64,000 nucleotides of DNA from Emiliania huxleyi CCMP1516 (GCF_000372725.1 NW_005198965.1:450993-514992), one strand, 5' to 3'; positions 43,467-54,619 are shown, numbered from the stretch's first letter. Program-made: numbers and translations. Notes: a model not told the origin generated them from the sequence alone.

Positions 43467-45511
43467 TCAGGAGCAGCCGCCGCCTCTGCAGCAGCCGTCC
43501 TTGTCGTGGTTGCTCGCGGCGCGATTGGCAGCCTGCACGCGCTCCTCGATGGCGGCCTTGTCGTAGCCCTCGTTGTAGAGCTTGCGCTTGACATCGTCCG
43601 AGAGCACCTGCCGCAAGCCACGAGGTGTAGAGGGCCGCAGATCGCCGCGGGGTGGGAATGGGGGGACGGGCGGGGGTCGCACCTCGAGCGCCTCGCCCAG
43701 CAGCTTGAACTGCGCCTCCGCCGCGGCGCGCGCCTCCTCCGTCTCGCAATTCTTGTCGGGGTGGAACTCGAGCGCGCGCTGCTTGTACCCGGCCTTGATC
43801 TCGAGCGTGGATGCGACGGACGGCACGGCGAGCAGCGCGTAGTAGTCAGGCCGCCGCTCCTTGCGCACCTCAAACTGGGCCCGCTTGTACGCGGCCGACA
43901 CCTGCGTGTCCTGCCCGAAAGTCTGCATCAGCCCCTCGAGCATCTGCAGCGCCTCATTGTGACGGCCCAAGTGGTGCAGCGCCGAGGCGCGCGTCACAAA
44001 GGCGCGCGTGCAGTCGTCCTGTGCGTAGATGGCGACGGCGCAATCCTTGAGCGTCGCGTCAAAGTCCTTGAGCCGCAGCCACGTCGCTGCGCGGTCCGCG
44101 TACAGAGAGGCGGAGAGGGGCGCGTGCTGCGGCGCCGACGCAGTCTCGAGCGCCTGAGTGTACTCGCGCGCGGCGTCCTCGAAGTTGCGCGAGAAGGCCG
44201 CCTGCTTGGCGGCGTCCACGTGCCGCTCGAGCTTCCTCACCTTCTTCATCGTCCGGCCGGCCTCCGCGTCGTCCGGGTCGAGCCGCAGCGCCGCCTTGAG
44301 GTGCTTGTGCGCCTGGTCCAGGTCCGCCGAGTAGAAGAGCGCGAGCGCGCGAAGCACGTACGCCTCCGACGCGTTGGCGTCCTGCTTGATCACCTCGCGC
44401 GTCGTGCGCAGCGCGCGGTCGCACAGGCCGAGCGCCAGCTCCGCGCGCACCAGCGAGAGGCGGCAGCGCACCGCCGACGTCTTTTGCAGCACGTTTGCGA
44501 AGAAGGTGCGCGCGAGGGTCGCGTTGCCTTGCTCGAGCGCGAGCTCGCCCTCCCGCTGCCACTCGCAGAGCTGCGTCGCCGTCCGCACCTCCTCCGCCAG
44601 CACCTCGCCGCCGCAGGCCGCGACGCCGGCGTCGAGGGCGGCGGCGGCCTTCTCGAGCTCGCCCCGCTCGATCAGCGCCTTTGCGAGCCGCTTGTGCGCC
44701 TTGACGAGGGCGGGGTCGAGCCGGAGGGCGTCGGCGCAGTCGTCGATGCACGAGTCGTAGTCGGCCGTCATGAAGGAAGTGGCCGCGCGGTTGAGCCGGT
44801 AGGTGGGCACCTGATCATTCATGGCGCTGGTCGGATGCGTCACGGGGGAGCGTGGTTGAGGCTGGCGGGCTCCTCGTGCAGGGTGTGTGTGTGGCGGCGT
44901 CCGCCGCACCTCGGGAGCAAGGTTGATCGCCTTGGAGTAGAGGGCGAAGGCGTCGCGGTAGATGCGCTGCTCAAACTTGGAGTTGCCGGCCGCCTTGAGC
45001 TGCTCCGCCTGCGGCGAGGGAGGAGGGCACGAGGGAGGAGGCATGAGCAAGCTTGCGGTGTCGGTGATCACGAGTGAAGCCCGTCTCCCGCTCGAGCCTG
45101 CTGCAGCCGCGCCGCGCTCTGCTGCCGCGGCGAGGCGCCGCCATCCTCTGTGGCCGAGCCCGCAGCTCCGGCCTGGTGCGTATCCGACGACGTCATGTGG
45201 TCACTGAGTCCAGTGTACTCCCCATGCCACGTGCACCCCTGCAGCGGGCACTTCACACGGAGCCGCCCGAGGACCCGCCACGCGAGTGGGGACGCGAGGC
45301 GGAGCTCTCCGGCCCCATGGCGCGGGTCGAGCTCGAGGGAGCACGTCGGGCACGACGGCTTTGTGGCCAGCCAGTCCTGCAGGCACGCGAGACAGAAGAT
45401 GTGTTGACAGCGCGTGAGCAGCGGCGCGTCAACCAGAGAGCAGCAAATGGCACAGGTGAACTCGGCGGCGTGGTTGTCCTGGCCGTCGAGGAGTACGCCC
45501 TCGAGGCCCAT
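43467..45511 (-). CDS. RING finger-TPR-DnaJ fusion protein
   Basis: Four exons, 45511-45098, 45008-44910, 44810-43683 and 43607-43467, give 593 aa with closed phases. Residues about 19-60 form a C3HC4 RING (CAICCSLVDAPLLTRCQHIF, then CLACLQDW and CPTC), followed by a TRAF-like zinc segment (CPLQGCTWHGEYTGLSDH). Then come about eight TPR helix pairs (EQLKAAGNSKFEQRIYRDAF, LNRAATSFMTADYD, ALRLDPALVKAHKRLAKAL) and a J domain near residues 485-560 with the essential HPD in EFHPDKN. The TPR-J part matches DNAJC7/TPR2, an Hsp70/Hsp90 co-chaperone; the RING adds probable ubiquitin-ligase activity. The first intron is GC-AG, the other two GT-AG. If the RING exon belonged to a separate gene, that gene would lack a stop before the splice site. 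Confidence 0.8.
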
Positions 45512-45906
45512 GCTGAGCCGGCGCGCCGGCGAGGAGCTGGCGCTGTGGGCGATCCGAAACGAAGGCAAGAAACGCGCCGTAGCAGGCCAAGGATCGAGGC
45601 CACAGCCGAGGAAGAGGCATCAGAAACGACTGCGAGGCAGTCTGGTAACGCCCGGAAGGCGAGCAAGGGAACGGGACGAGCCGAGGGCTCGCCCCGACGG
45701 GCGAAGGAAGGGACTCGGGGACCGGAGCCGGGGCGGGCGCACACACATGAGGCGTATCCGTGTACGTACGTGGTGGAGTACAGTGTGGTGTGTCCGTTAG
45801 GGAGAGGGGTGTTCTCTAGGCCCCTAAGGGCCCTACGCGCGGCGTGAGAGCTCGGAAGCGAGCTTTGCACGGCGATCGAGGATGGCGCGGTTCACCCCTG
45901 CGCTTG
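45512..45906. other. Intergenic region with a repeat fragment
   Basis: CGATCCGAAACGAAGGCAAG (about 45550-45569) recurs at 52001 and, in part, at 52086. No gene is supported. Confidence 0.5.
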
Positions 45907-46825
45907 TCAGGTCTCACGCCCAAGCAAATGCGGATAGCCAAAGCAAGCGAAATCAATGTGGAGCAGCTCATCAAGCGCCGCACGCAGCGGCACGTCCTCC
46001 TCCAGCAATGCACGCAGGGCGCTCCTACGGCCACTCTTAGCAAGGGACGACTCATGCTGTCCGAGGCTGTTGATGAGCGCACTGTACGGCGGCGCAAAGC
46101 CGCCAGTGCGCCGCGACAGTTCATCCCAGTCGGAAACAAGTCTCTCGACGCGACCGACGAACGTCATACGGTCGCCGTATGCACGCAGTGCGCCCGCTTC
46201 CGCGTGATGGAGCCGATGGAGGCTCAACCTCGCCACATGCCTTGCAGAGAAGAGTCTCGGCAAGTCTACGTCAAGAAGAGCGATGACGAATTCGCGAGCA
46301 AGGCCGGTGGAATTCGTTATGTTACGCGGAAGACAAGCATCAGCAGACTGGCTGCACCACTCCTGCGTTTCGCCCTTTTTCCTAGGATCGCGTAGGCAGC
46401 ACATCTTGTGTGTGTAGAGCGTTGCCTCATCATAGCCAGAGAGGAACCGCTCCATCGGCTCGCGTACAAAGGCAAAATACGTTCCACGCACGCCAAGCGC
46501 CGCCTCCGGCCGAGAGAGCTTGGATGACGAAGTTGGAAGCAGCTCGAATCTCTTCGGCTTCGCTCTGCCACGCAGTTGCGGGTGGGGGACTTCAAGTGCG
46601 CGCTCGGGTGTGATGATGCGAGCGTGCGACACATCAGGGGCGAGTGAGCCCTCCGGCGACACGAAGGCGTGGTCGAGGTCGTTGTAGCGGAATGCGGATG
46701 AATGTACCCGCGCACTTATAGATATCGACGAAAGCGAGCACCACGTTGCCAGTCTGGTTGAGACTATTGCGGCGGCTCCACACCATTGTTTCGTGCCCAC
46801 CCTGGCTTGTGTAGAACTCTCGCAT
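45907..46825 (-). pseudogene. Sulfotransferase-like gene with a frame break
   Basis: Golgi-type carbohydrate sulfotransferase fragment. The 5'-phosphosulfate loop is seen as VVLAFVDIYKCAGTFIR (about 46700-46750) and the 3'-phosphate motif as YFAFVREPMERFLSGYDEA (about 46440) further on. The two parts lie in different frames: the first runs from an ATG at 46825, the second continues as AFRYNDLDHAFVSPEG to the stop at 45907. No splice pair fits the junction near 46690, so a 1- or 2-base indel or an assembly error is likely. Past the second motif the sequence stays open and conserved-looking (FVGRVERLVSDWDELSRRTG), so the lesion is recent if real. An upstream exon with a membrane anchor would be expected but was not identified. 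Confidence 0.65.
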
Positions 46826-46921
46826 GAAATGAAGCTCTTCTCTGGATCGCTTGCGCTTCCAAGGTGGACAAGACGAGCGGCAGCTCGAGCATACTCCCAC
46901 TGTGCAAGCACCCAACGACAC

Positions 46922-47331
46922 TAGAAGAAAGAATTTTGGCCGCCTCCCATACTTTAACAGGGCCGAACCCGCTTTTTTTTCTGCGTGTTGTCAAATCACA
47001 GCAAAAACGCCGAATGGTGGAGTCGGCGTTGTCGACTCGTTCTATCTATCTATACAGTCGAGCTCTTCCTTCGAGCGCAAAACATGGGAAGGGGGGGGGG
47101 GGGGGGGCAAAGGCTTCCCAACATGCTAGGGGGGGGGGTCCCCAGCGCCTGCACCACATGCTGGGGGGGGATGGGGCGTGGAGAGAAGGGCGCCCCCCTC
47201 CCTGGAAGCGATGTCCGCCTGCTCCGGACGCTGGAGGATCGTTCGACCTATCTTTCTGTGGCGAGCGCGGCGGAAGCTAGCGCCGGCAGCAGGCCGGTCC
47301 TGTAGAGACTTCGAGCCGGGAGACACCTTTG
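46922..47331. other. Intergenic with poly-G runs
   Basis: No gene. Runs of 9-17 G occur at 47090-47107, 47130 and 47163, and the CTATCTATCTAT microsatellite at about 47042-47053. Confidence 0.6.
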
Positions 47332-50300
47332 TCATCCCGGCGCAGGCTGCACGTCAATGACGGTGAAGGTCGCGTCGTCGACGCGCAAGGTCTGCACCCC
47401 TTCCGGGGTCGGCTCGAGGTAGGTGAGGGGCGGGAAGAGGTACTCCTCCTCGGCGGGGAAGGCGGAGAGGAAGGAGATCGCGGGCCCGCGCACCATGAAG
47501 TTCTTGGCATCAATGCGGAGAAGCAGCGGGTTCTGCGCGCGCGTCGGATGTGCGTGAAAAGGACGGCATACGTGATTTGGGGGGGGGGGGGTCAGTGTAT
47601 CGCGGCGAGGGCGCCTCGGACGCCGCGTATTGCATCGCCACCTTGAGGCTCCGGGTGGTGGACATCGGAGCCAGCTCGGTGCCTCCGCGGCCTTGCTGGA
47701 GGAAGTTGTCCTGGACCTGAGGGGCGCATGGGAGGGGCTGCGCTGACAGACTGAGCGCAATGTGTTGGGGGGCCAGTCGGACGCACGCCTGCATGCCCTT
47801 CATGCCACGGTAGAGGGTGACAGACACGTTTGCCCAACTCTGCTGTGCTGCGACGACTCGCAGAAAGCCGAGGGCCTCTTTGATGAACGCTACCGTGACC
47901 GGCAGCGGATGCGGCCGCCCTGCCCTGTAGCGAGCCTAGATAGCGAGAATTCGGATGTGCTAGAGAGGCGAATGGCGGTTGGGTGCAGGGGTCGGAGGGT
48001 TCGCTCTCCTGGTCGCGCAAGCCGTTGTTGATGGTGGCGAAAGCCGCGGTGGTGTAGAAGCGCAGCGCCGCCACGTGCGCCTCGCCCAGCCCGGCGAGCA
48101 GCGCGTCCTTGTGGGCGACGAAATCGCTGAGCCGCATGCCCCGCCCCTCCGCAGTCAGACGGCTAGGCAACACGCAGCCGTCCTCGTCGCAGTCGCGCTT
48201 CAAGCCGCTCTGGAAGGCTTTGTCGCTGCTGCCAGCCTCCTTGTCGAGCACGTAGGAGAGGCACTCCTTGTCTTCCTCGGTGCCATTGCGCGCAACCTCC
48301 TCCCGGATCGCCTGCAGCCCGAGATTCATGCCGTCGCGAACCTCCGTGTCTCTGACGCACAAGTAGTGCGCGACGCCCCGCGCTGCCTATGTGATAGGGC
48401 GTCAGAGGCCGGTGAAGGAGGATAAAGGGGCATGTGGGCATGCATGCGCGAGCGCGGGCACCTGCTCCGGCCGCCCAAATATCAGGTCCTTGGCCTCAAA
48501 GCGAACATCGCCGCTTGGGTCTCGCAGCTGACTGTACCTCCCTTCCAGTTCGTCCGCCGCAGCGAACATCGCCTTGTGCAACTCGTTCTTGGCGTTGGCG
48601 CGCGCCTCCATCGACTCGCGTGATTTGATGCTTCGAGCCAGTTCGCGCGGGGAGAGCTGCTCCGAGGGGCCCCAGTTCTCCTCATCGAACGAGCGCTCGC
48701 GACTCGACGTGTGCGCTCGGGCTTTAATGCGGCGGCGGCGGAGGAGGACGAGGCACAGTAGGATGAGCAGGGCGAACCCCGCGCCGGCGCCTCCCACAAT
48801 GGGGCTGATGGACGAGGGCGAGGCCGACGGCGATGCGGAGAATTTGGACGGAGGCGGCGGTGCGGACGGAGGCGACGGTGCGGACGGAGGCGGCGGCGAC
48901 GGCGAGGCGGACGGTGGCGGCGGCGACGGTGAGGTGGAGGGAGGCGGCGGCGAGGGCGAGGCAGAGGGCGGCGGCGGCGACGGCGGCGGCGACGGCGGTG
49001 AGGAGGGCGGGTGGGGCGGCGACGGCGGCGACGGCGAACGAGGAGGTGGAGGAGGCGCGAGAGGTGGAGGAGGGGCAGGAGGCGCGACGGGTGGCGGCGG
49101 AGGCGGCGGCGGCGGAGAGGGCGGCGATGGAGGCGACGGCGACGGCGGCGGTAGGGGCGGCGAGGGCGGCGGGGGCGGCTGCGAGGGCGGCGCAGGAGGT
49201 GGCGGCGGCGGCGGCGAAGGCGGCGGCGGGGAACTTGGCGGCGGCGGCGGCGAGGGCGGCAACGGCGGGGTAGACGGCGGGGACGGCGACGGCGGCGGCG
49301 ACGGCGGGGACGGCGACGGCGGCGGCGACGGCGGCGGTGACGGCGGCGGCGAGGCCTGGCACGCGGCCCGAGCTTCGGTGTAATGACCATAGTTCGCAGA
49401 GTAGCAGCCAAAATAATGGCAGTTGACCCCGTAGCACGTGGCAGTGCAGCCATTGACTTGGCAGGCCAGATAACTGCCGTCGTCGTAGCAAAAGCAAGGA
49501 GGAGGAGGAGGCGCGACGGGTGGAGGAGGGGGAGGAGGGGCGATGGGCGGCGGCGGAGGCGGCGGCGGCGGAGAGGGCGAGGTAGAGGGCGGCGGCGGAG
49601 CCGGCGGCGGCGGCGAGGGCGATGTCGAGGGCGGCGGAGGGGCGGGTGGCGGCGGCGAGGGCGATGTCGAGGGCGGCGGCGGAGACGGTGGCGGCGGCGA
49701 GGGCGAGGTGGAGGGCGGCGGCGGGGCTGGTGGCGGCGGCGAGGGCGACGGCGACGGCGGCGGTAGGGGCGGCGAGGGCGGCGGGGGCGGCTGCGAGGGC
49801 GGCGCAGGAGGTGGCGGCGGCGGCGGCGAAGGCGGCGGCGGGGAACTTGGCGGCGGCGGCGGCGAGGGCGGCAACGGCGGGGTAGACGGCGGGGACGGCG
49901 ACGGCGGCGGCGACGGCGGGGACGGCGACGGCGGCGGCGACGGCGGCGGTGACGGCGGCGGCGAGGCCTGGCACGCGGCCTGAGCTTCGGTGTAATCACC
50001 ATAGTTCGCAGAGTAGCAGCCATAAGAATGGCAGCTGTTTCCGTAGCACGTGGCAGTGCAGCCATTGACTCGGCAGGCCAGATAACTGCCGTGGTCGTAG
50101 CAAAAGCAAGGAGGTGGAGGAGGCGCGACGGGTGGAGGAGGGGCAGGAGGCGCGACGGGTGACGGCGGAGGCGGCGGCGGCGGAGAGGGCGGCGATGGAG
50201 GCGACGGCGACGGCGGCGGTAGGGGCGGCGAGGGCGGCGGGGGCGGCTGCGAGGGCGGCGCAGGAGGTGGCGGCGGCGGCGGCGAAGGCGGCGGCGGGGA

Positions 50301-51236
50301 ACTTGGCGGCGGCGGCGGCGAGGGCGGCAACGGCGGGGTAGACGGCGGGGACGGCGACGGCGGCGACGGCGGCGGGGACGGCGACGGCGGCGGCGACGGC
50401 GGCGGTGACGGCGGCGGCGAGGCCTGGCACGCGGCCTGAGCTTCGGTGTAATCACCGTAGTTCGCAGAGTAGCAGCCATAAGAATGGCAGCTGTTTCCGT
50501 AGCACGTGGCAGTGCAGCCATTGACTCGGCAGGCCAGATAACTGCCGTGGTCGTAGCAAAAGCAAGTCTGCGTTATCGCGAGGTCGAGACCGGCGGCGCA
50601 GGGGAGCGTGATGGCTAGCAACGTGAAAGCGCCCACGATCGGAGGGAGTTGGCCGTGCGAGTAGTGCGAGTAGTAGGCGAAAGCCTTGGTGCTCACCCCG
50701 CTGACCGCGATGACGCAGCAGACGCAGAGCAGGTTGAGCCAGCAAAGATTGGGCCAGTAGAACCAGCCGCAGGCAGAGCCTTCCGGCGTGGCCGCCTCGA
50801 TGTACGCGCTGTCCATGTCCGTGTCAGCCAGGGCGAGGCCGTATGGGTAAGAGTTCCCGGAGCCAGACCAGCCGACCTCAGGTGTGCACGCCGACTCGAA
50901 GATACCGTAGCAGGTGAGAGGACCGGACGGTGGCGACGGCGAGGACGATGGCGGCGACGGCAGCGAGAGCGGCGGCGGCGGCCCCGGCAGTGGCAGTGGA
51001 GCTACTGTTGTGATGTCGAGGATCGGCGGCAGGAACTTGACGAGGATCGCGGCAGTCGAGCCGCCCGTGCTGAGTACCGCAAGGAACGCGAAGAAGATGC
51101 TGAGCAGGCGGAGGCGATCGGTGCTGGCCAGCATGCAAAACCAGCGCATGCAAAACCAGGCGATCGGTGCTGGCCAGCACGCAAGGAGGGAGGGGAACGC
51201 AGGAACTGCCGAGATCATTGCCACTGATCGTTCCAT
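47332..51236 (-). CDS. Membrane protein with Cys/Pro-rich ectodomain and ADP-ribosyltransferase-like domain
   Basis: Five exons, 51236-48462, 48386-48009, 47935-47789, 47716-47615 and 47532-47332, give 1200 aa in phase. The N-terminus has three hydrophobic helices (LLSIFFAFLAVLST, LLCVCCVIAVSGV, FTLLAITLPCAAGL). The ectodomain follows: three Cys-rich modules (each CFCYD(H/D)GSYLAC to YTEAxAACQ, about 45 residues, 10 Cys) separated by SPPPP stretches. After a last helix (GAGFALLILLCLVLL, about 812-831) and a basic stop-transfer, the cytoplasmic part ends in an R-S-E type mono-ADP-ribosyltransferase fold: Arg in VTLYRGMKGM, Ser in MSTTRSLKVA and the acidic turn AFPAEEEYLFPPLTYL. It would transfer ADP-ribose from NAD to proteins; targets unknown. 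Introns 3 and 4 are GC-AG; intron 2 seems to start with GA. Confidence 0.75.
49150..50575. repeat. Tandem duplication of Cys-rich/Pro-rich modules
   Basis: Three DNA copies of a unit of roughly 470-600 bp inside the ART gene, each made of a Cys-module segment (about 49372-49500, 49973-50110 and 50430-50570) and a GGCGGCGAC-rich Pro-coding segment. The segments are close to identical over long stretches, so recent unequal exchange is likely. Confidence 0.85.
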
Positions 51237-52357
51237 CGTTCCCCCCCCCTGGATTCTTTGTTGGTAGAGTACATCCGGACCCAGTACCCGAACCCATGTG
51301 ACCCCGTAAGTCGTACAGCCCGAAATTGGCCTTGTTCGAACCGCAAGAGTGTGCTCTGCCACCCCCCGCCCGGTCCGCGCAAGATCTTGTTGGTTTTCAA
51401 AAATCTCTCTCCCGGTCCGCCACACGCCGTGAAAATACTTTTTCAGTGCTGTCAGGTTTGCTGTCAGGTTTGGGTCAGCACAGTTCTGAGACAGGGCGTG
51501 GAGTCGGCCTACACACAAAAGGGGGGCAGAGATAGATTTCCTTCTAGAGAGAGAGATTTTTGAAGACCAACAAGAAATCACGACTTCACAGTGATCTCTC
51601 CTTCTACTACTACGAAAAGAAGTACAGGGCCCGAGGTAAACAGATGCGCAGCCATGTCGTCCACCTTGTGCAAGGGTGTGTACCTTGAATACTGTTAGCT
51701 CCGAGTAGAGGGGGCGTTCTGCAGTTAAGGGGAAACCCGGTACACGGAACTAACCCTCGGAGACCCGTGTTTACTTTACGGCCCTTTCCCTGCGAACGCG
51801 CACCCCCCAGGGCTAGGGCTCTCTTGCCCGCAACCCGATCCCGATCATCCGGCCCGCTGGGTGCGCTCCTCAGCTCCCCGGCCCTGGATGTGAGGTTAAT
51901 GACTGCACTCCAAGTGCTCCAAGTGCTGGCACCTCCGTGCGAGCATGCTCCGCCTGCGGCGAGGAACTGGCGCTGCTGCAGGCTCGGCGAGCGGCTGACG
52001 GCGATCCGAAACGAAGGCGAGAATTTTACAACCCAACTCCCTTGCACAACACTGGGCTCGGGACTGACTCGCACTGGCACTAACACGAAGGCAAGAAACG
52101 CTGCCCCTTGGGTGTTGCCCCAATTGCCCCCCCCCGAGTCGCCAATTGCTCCGCCCCTTTGAGTCAAGGTTCAAGTGCTCCGCACTCTTCCCCCAAATGA
52201 TCATTAATAAGATATAAACAACGCCGCGCTGCAGTTGAGGCTACCTGCCAAAACCTTAATAGCTGACGTCGGTAGACGGTACTGCGTACATGTACTCTAC
52301 TCTGAGAAAGAGAGCGCCGGAAGGTGCGACGTGCGCTGCGCGGTGCGCTGTGTAAAC
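51237..52357. repeat. Intergenic region with several dispersed repeats
   Basis: No supported gene. The segment 51552-51595 matches about 17925-17996 (CCAACAAGAAATCACGACT). The segment 52021-52086 matches 39481-39549, and 52001-52022 matches 45550-45571. TGCTGTCAGGTTTG occurs twice at about 51448-51474. ORFs here have no domains. Confidence 0.65.
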
Positions 52358-54619
52358 TCAGCGCGCGCCGGCGCTAAGGCGCCGGGGAGGAGCGGCCTCC
52401 CAGCACGCTCTCCACCCCCTCCTTTGCCGGTTTGAGCAGGGAGTCGAGCGCCTGTTGTCGGGCGGCAAGTACGCGTGAGGGATGTGCCCGTGGGCGGCGT
52501 GGCGGCTGGAGCGAAGGGGGCGGGGTGCCGCCGCCGGGGCACCGCGCGAGAGGGCGACGGTGCGGAAGCGCGCGAGCCACGACCGCAGCACGAGCGAGAG
52601 GCGGCGCGCCTGAGTCGCAGAGGCGCGAGCGTGAGGGCGAGCGCAGGCGGCAGGGGCGCGCGGCCGGCGGCGCACCGCGGCGACGCACGAGGCGGCGGCG
52701 GTCGCGTGCGGCGACTGCGCGGCGGCAGGCGGCGGCGGCGGCGGCTTGGGCAGCCGCTCAACGCGCGCGACGCGGCCGCCGCGCTTGGTGTATCGCGCGC
52801 CCGACCAGACAACGGAGCGGCCGAGCACGCCGTGCGCGGCAAAGACGGGGCAGAGAGTCGTGTAGAGGAGCCAGCCAAGCGGCGCGAGGAGGAGCGAGCC
52901 GCGCCCCTCGCGCCGGAGCCGCTCGACGGCGTCGCTCGACGTGGCGGCGATGACGGCGGCCTAGGGGCGGGGGGAGGCCTCCTCGGGGGAGGGTCGGGGA
53001 AGGGGCGCGCTCCGCGGTGGCGGCGGGTGGTAGCCGCCTGCGCGCGCGTGATGGCCCACGCGCCCGCGCCGCAGCAGAGGGCGGCGGCGGCGAGCAGGCT
53101 GAGCGAGGCGAGGTCGGGCCGCGCGAGAAGCAGCGCGCAGGGCCCGCCGGGCGCGCCCCGCGCCGCGGCGGCGGAGGAGGCGCCCCCGTGCGAGAGGAGC
53201 CGGAAGAGCTGCCACGCGACCGAGGGTGCGGCGGCGGCGGAGAAGGCGCCGCCGAGCCCCATCAGCGAGGCGAGCGCGTAGCTGCAGGCGAGCGGTGGGG
53301 CCACGTCAACGGAGGGGAGGCCACGGGAGCACTCGGCCGGGCCAAAGGTGCGAGAGCAGGGCGGGAGAGCAGGGCGGGAGAGCAGGGCGGCGGGAGGTGT
53401 CTCGGAAGCGTCCCTCGCCTCTCGAGGCGGAGCCGGTGGGCTTGTATGCGCGGCTCGTCTGGCGACGGCTGGGGGTAGGTGTCGAGCACGAAGAACTGGC
53501 GGTGGAAGAAGTTGTAGAGCTGGCTCGGCGAGCGGAAGTCGACCAGGTTGAGGAAGAGCAGCGGCGGGTTGGCGATGCGGCGGCGCTGCTTGCGCGCGAC
53601 GGCGGTGATGATCCAGTCGTCCGAGTAGCCGCGGTTCTTCCAGTGCGCCATCACGCCGCCCGGCACGGACTCGAGCAGGTCGGCGCGCCTGTCCACGAGC
53701 TGGAGGTGTGAGGAGACGGTGCGGAGGGGCGAGGCGGGCTCCAGCCGCGCCGCATCAGGCAGCAGCCGCCCCACGCGTGCGACCCCTCGCCGCCCGCCAC
53801 GGAGATCTCGAGGATGAGGCGGTACACGCACGCCGCGTGCGCGAGCACCGTCCAGCGGCCCGGCGCGTCGCACGAGAAGCCCGAGGCGGCGAGCGCGTTC
53901 GGGTCCGAGAGCAGCTCGTGCGCAAGCAAGTTGACGGCGCCTGGAGAGACGCGTCCCAGCAGCCGTCACGCACGCGTCGCGACAGCTGTCACGCACCGTG
54001 TCTGGGACGCTGGCTCGTGCGCCACCAGCCCGACGGCGCTGCTCAAGAGGGTCGGCGAGGTGAGGCGATCGCACCAGCAGCCCGCCTCGGACCCTCTCGG
54101 ACCTCTCAGGCCCTCCTTCTCGGCTCCTCCCTCGCCTGGCGCGAGCAGCATGTCGTCGTCGAGCATCAGCACGAGCTCGGACTGCTCGCCGATGCGCTCG
54201 ACGGCGTGGATGAGGTTGTGCAGCTTCTGGCTCGTCCCCACCGCCAGGCCCGCCACCAGCACGCGCACGTTCTCCGTCGGCAGCGAGCCGCTCGCCTGCA
54301 GCTGCTTTACGAGCGAGTAGGCCTCGTCCTCCTCCTCCTGGACGACAAAGAGGAAGGAGACGGGCCCGGCGTAGCCGTGGCTGCAGCACTGCGCGCGCCA
54401 GTTGGCCGCGCTCTGCGCGTGCGCACCCTTGACCGGCAGCACCACGCACAGCGGCGGAGCCGAATCGCCCAGCGCCCGCGAGGCGTCGGAAAGCATCGCG
54501 GGCAGCGCCCGCGCCGATCGCCGCCGCAGGCGCGCCGCGTGCAGCCAGAGCAGGCCGAATGCGGCGTACGCGGCGGCGTGGGCTACGTTGAGGTACACTG
54601 CGGAGCTCGGCGATTCCAT
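52358..54619 (-). CDS. GT2/GT21-type glycosyltransferase (ceramide glucosyltransferase-like)
   Basis: Five exons (54619-54136, 53940-53751, 53688-53467, 53281-53038, 52960-52358) give 580 aa. The ATG at 54619 starts a short lead and a membrane helix (AAAYAAFGLLWLHAARL). The catalytic core shows LCVVLPVKGAHAQSAANW, GTSQKLHNLIHAVE, the DxD-type LMLDDDMLL, WGGCCLMRR after splicing and GYSDDWIITAVARKQRRR, the order of the D1-D2-D3 motifs of GT21 enzymes. C-terminal membrane helices (YALASLMGLGGAFSA, LASLSLLAAAALCCGAGAW) and WSGARYTKRGGRV follow. It probably adds glucose from UDP-glucose to ceramide or another lipid at the Golgi/ER; some members are cellulose-synthase-like. Three of four introns are GC-AG; the third (53466-53282) best fits GT-AG. 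The last 100 residues are Arg/Pro-rich and poorly supported. Confidence 0.75.

Noticed and set aside
44059-44751. 230-aa Arg/Ala-rich ORF within the TPR region
   Set aside because: Shadow frame of the TPR-DnaJ exon.
48482-50521. Long Arg- or Ala-rich ORFs opposite or out of frame with the ART gene
   Set aside because: Shadows of the Pro-coding GGC/GAC repeat DNA.
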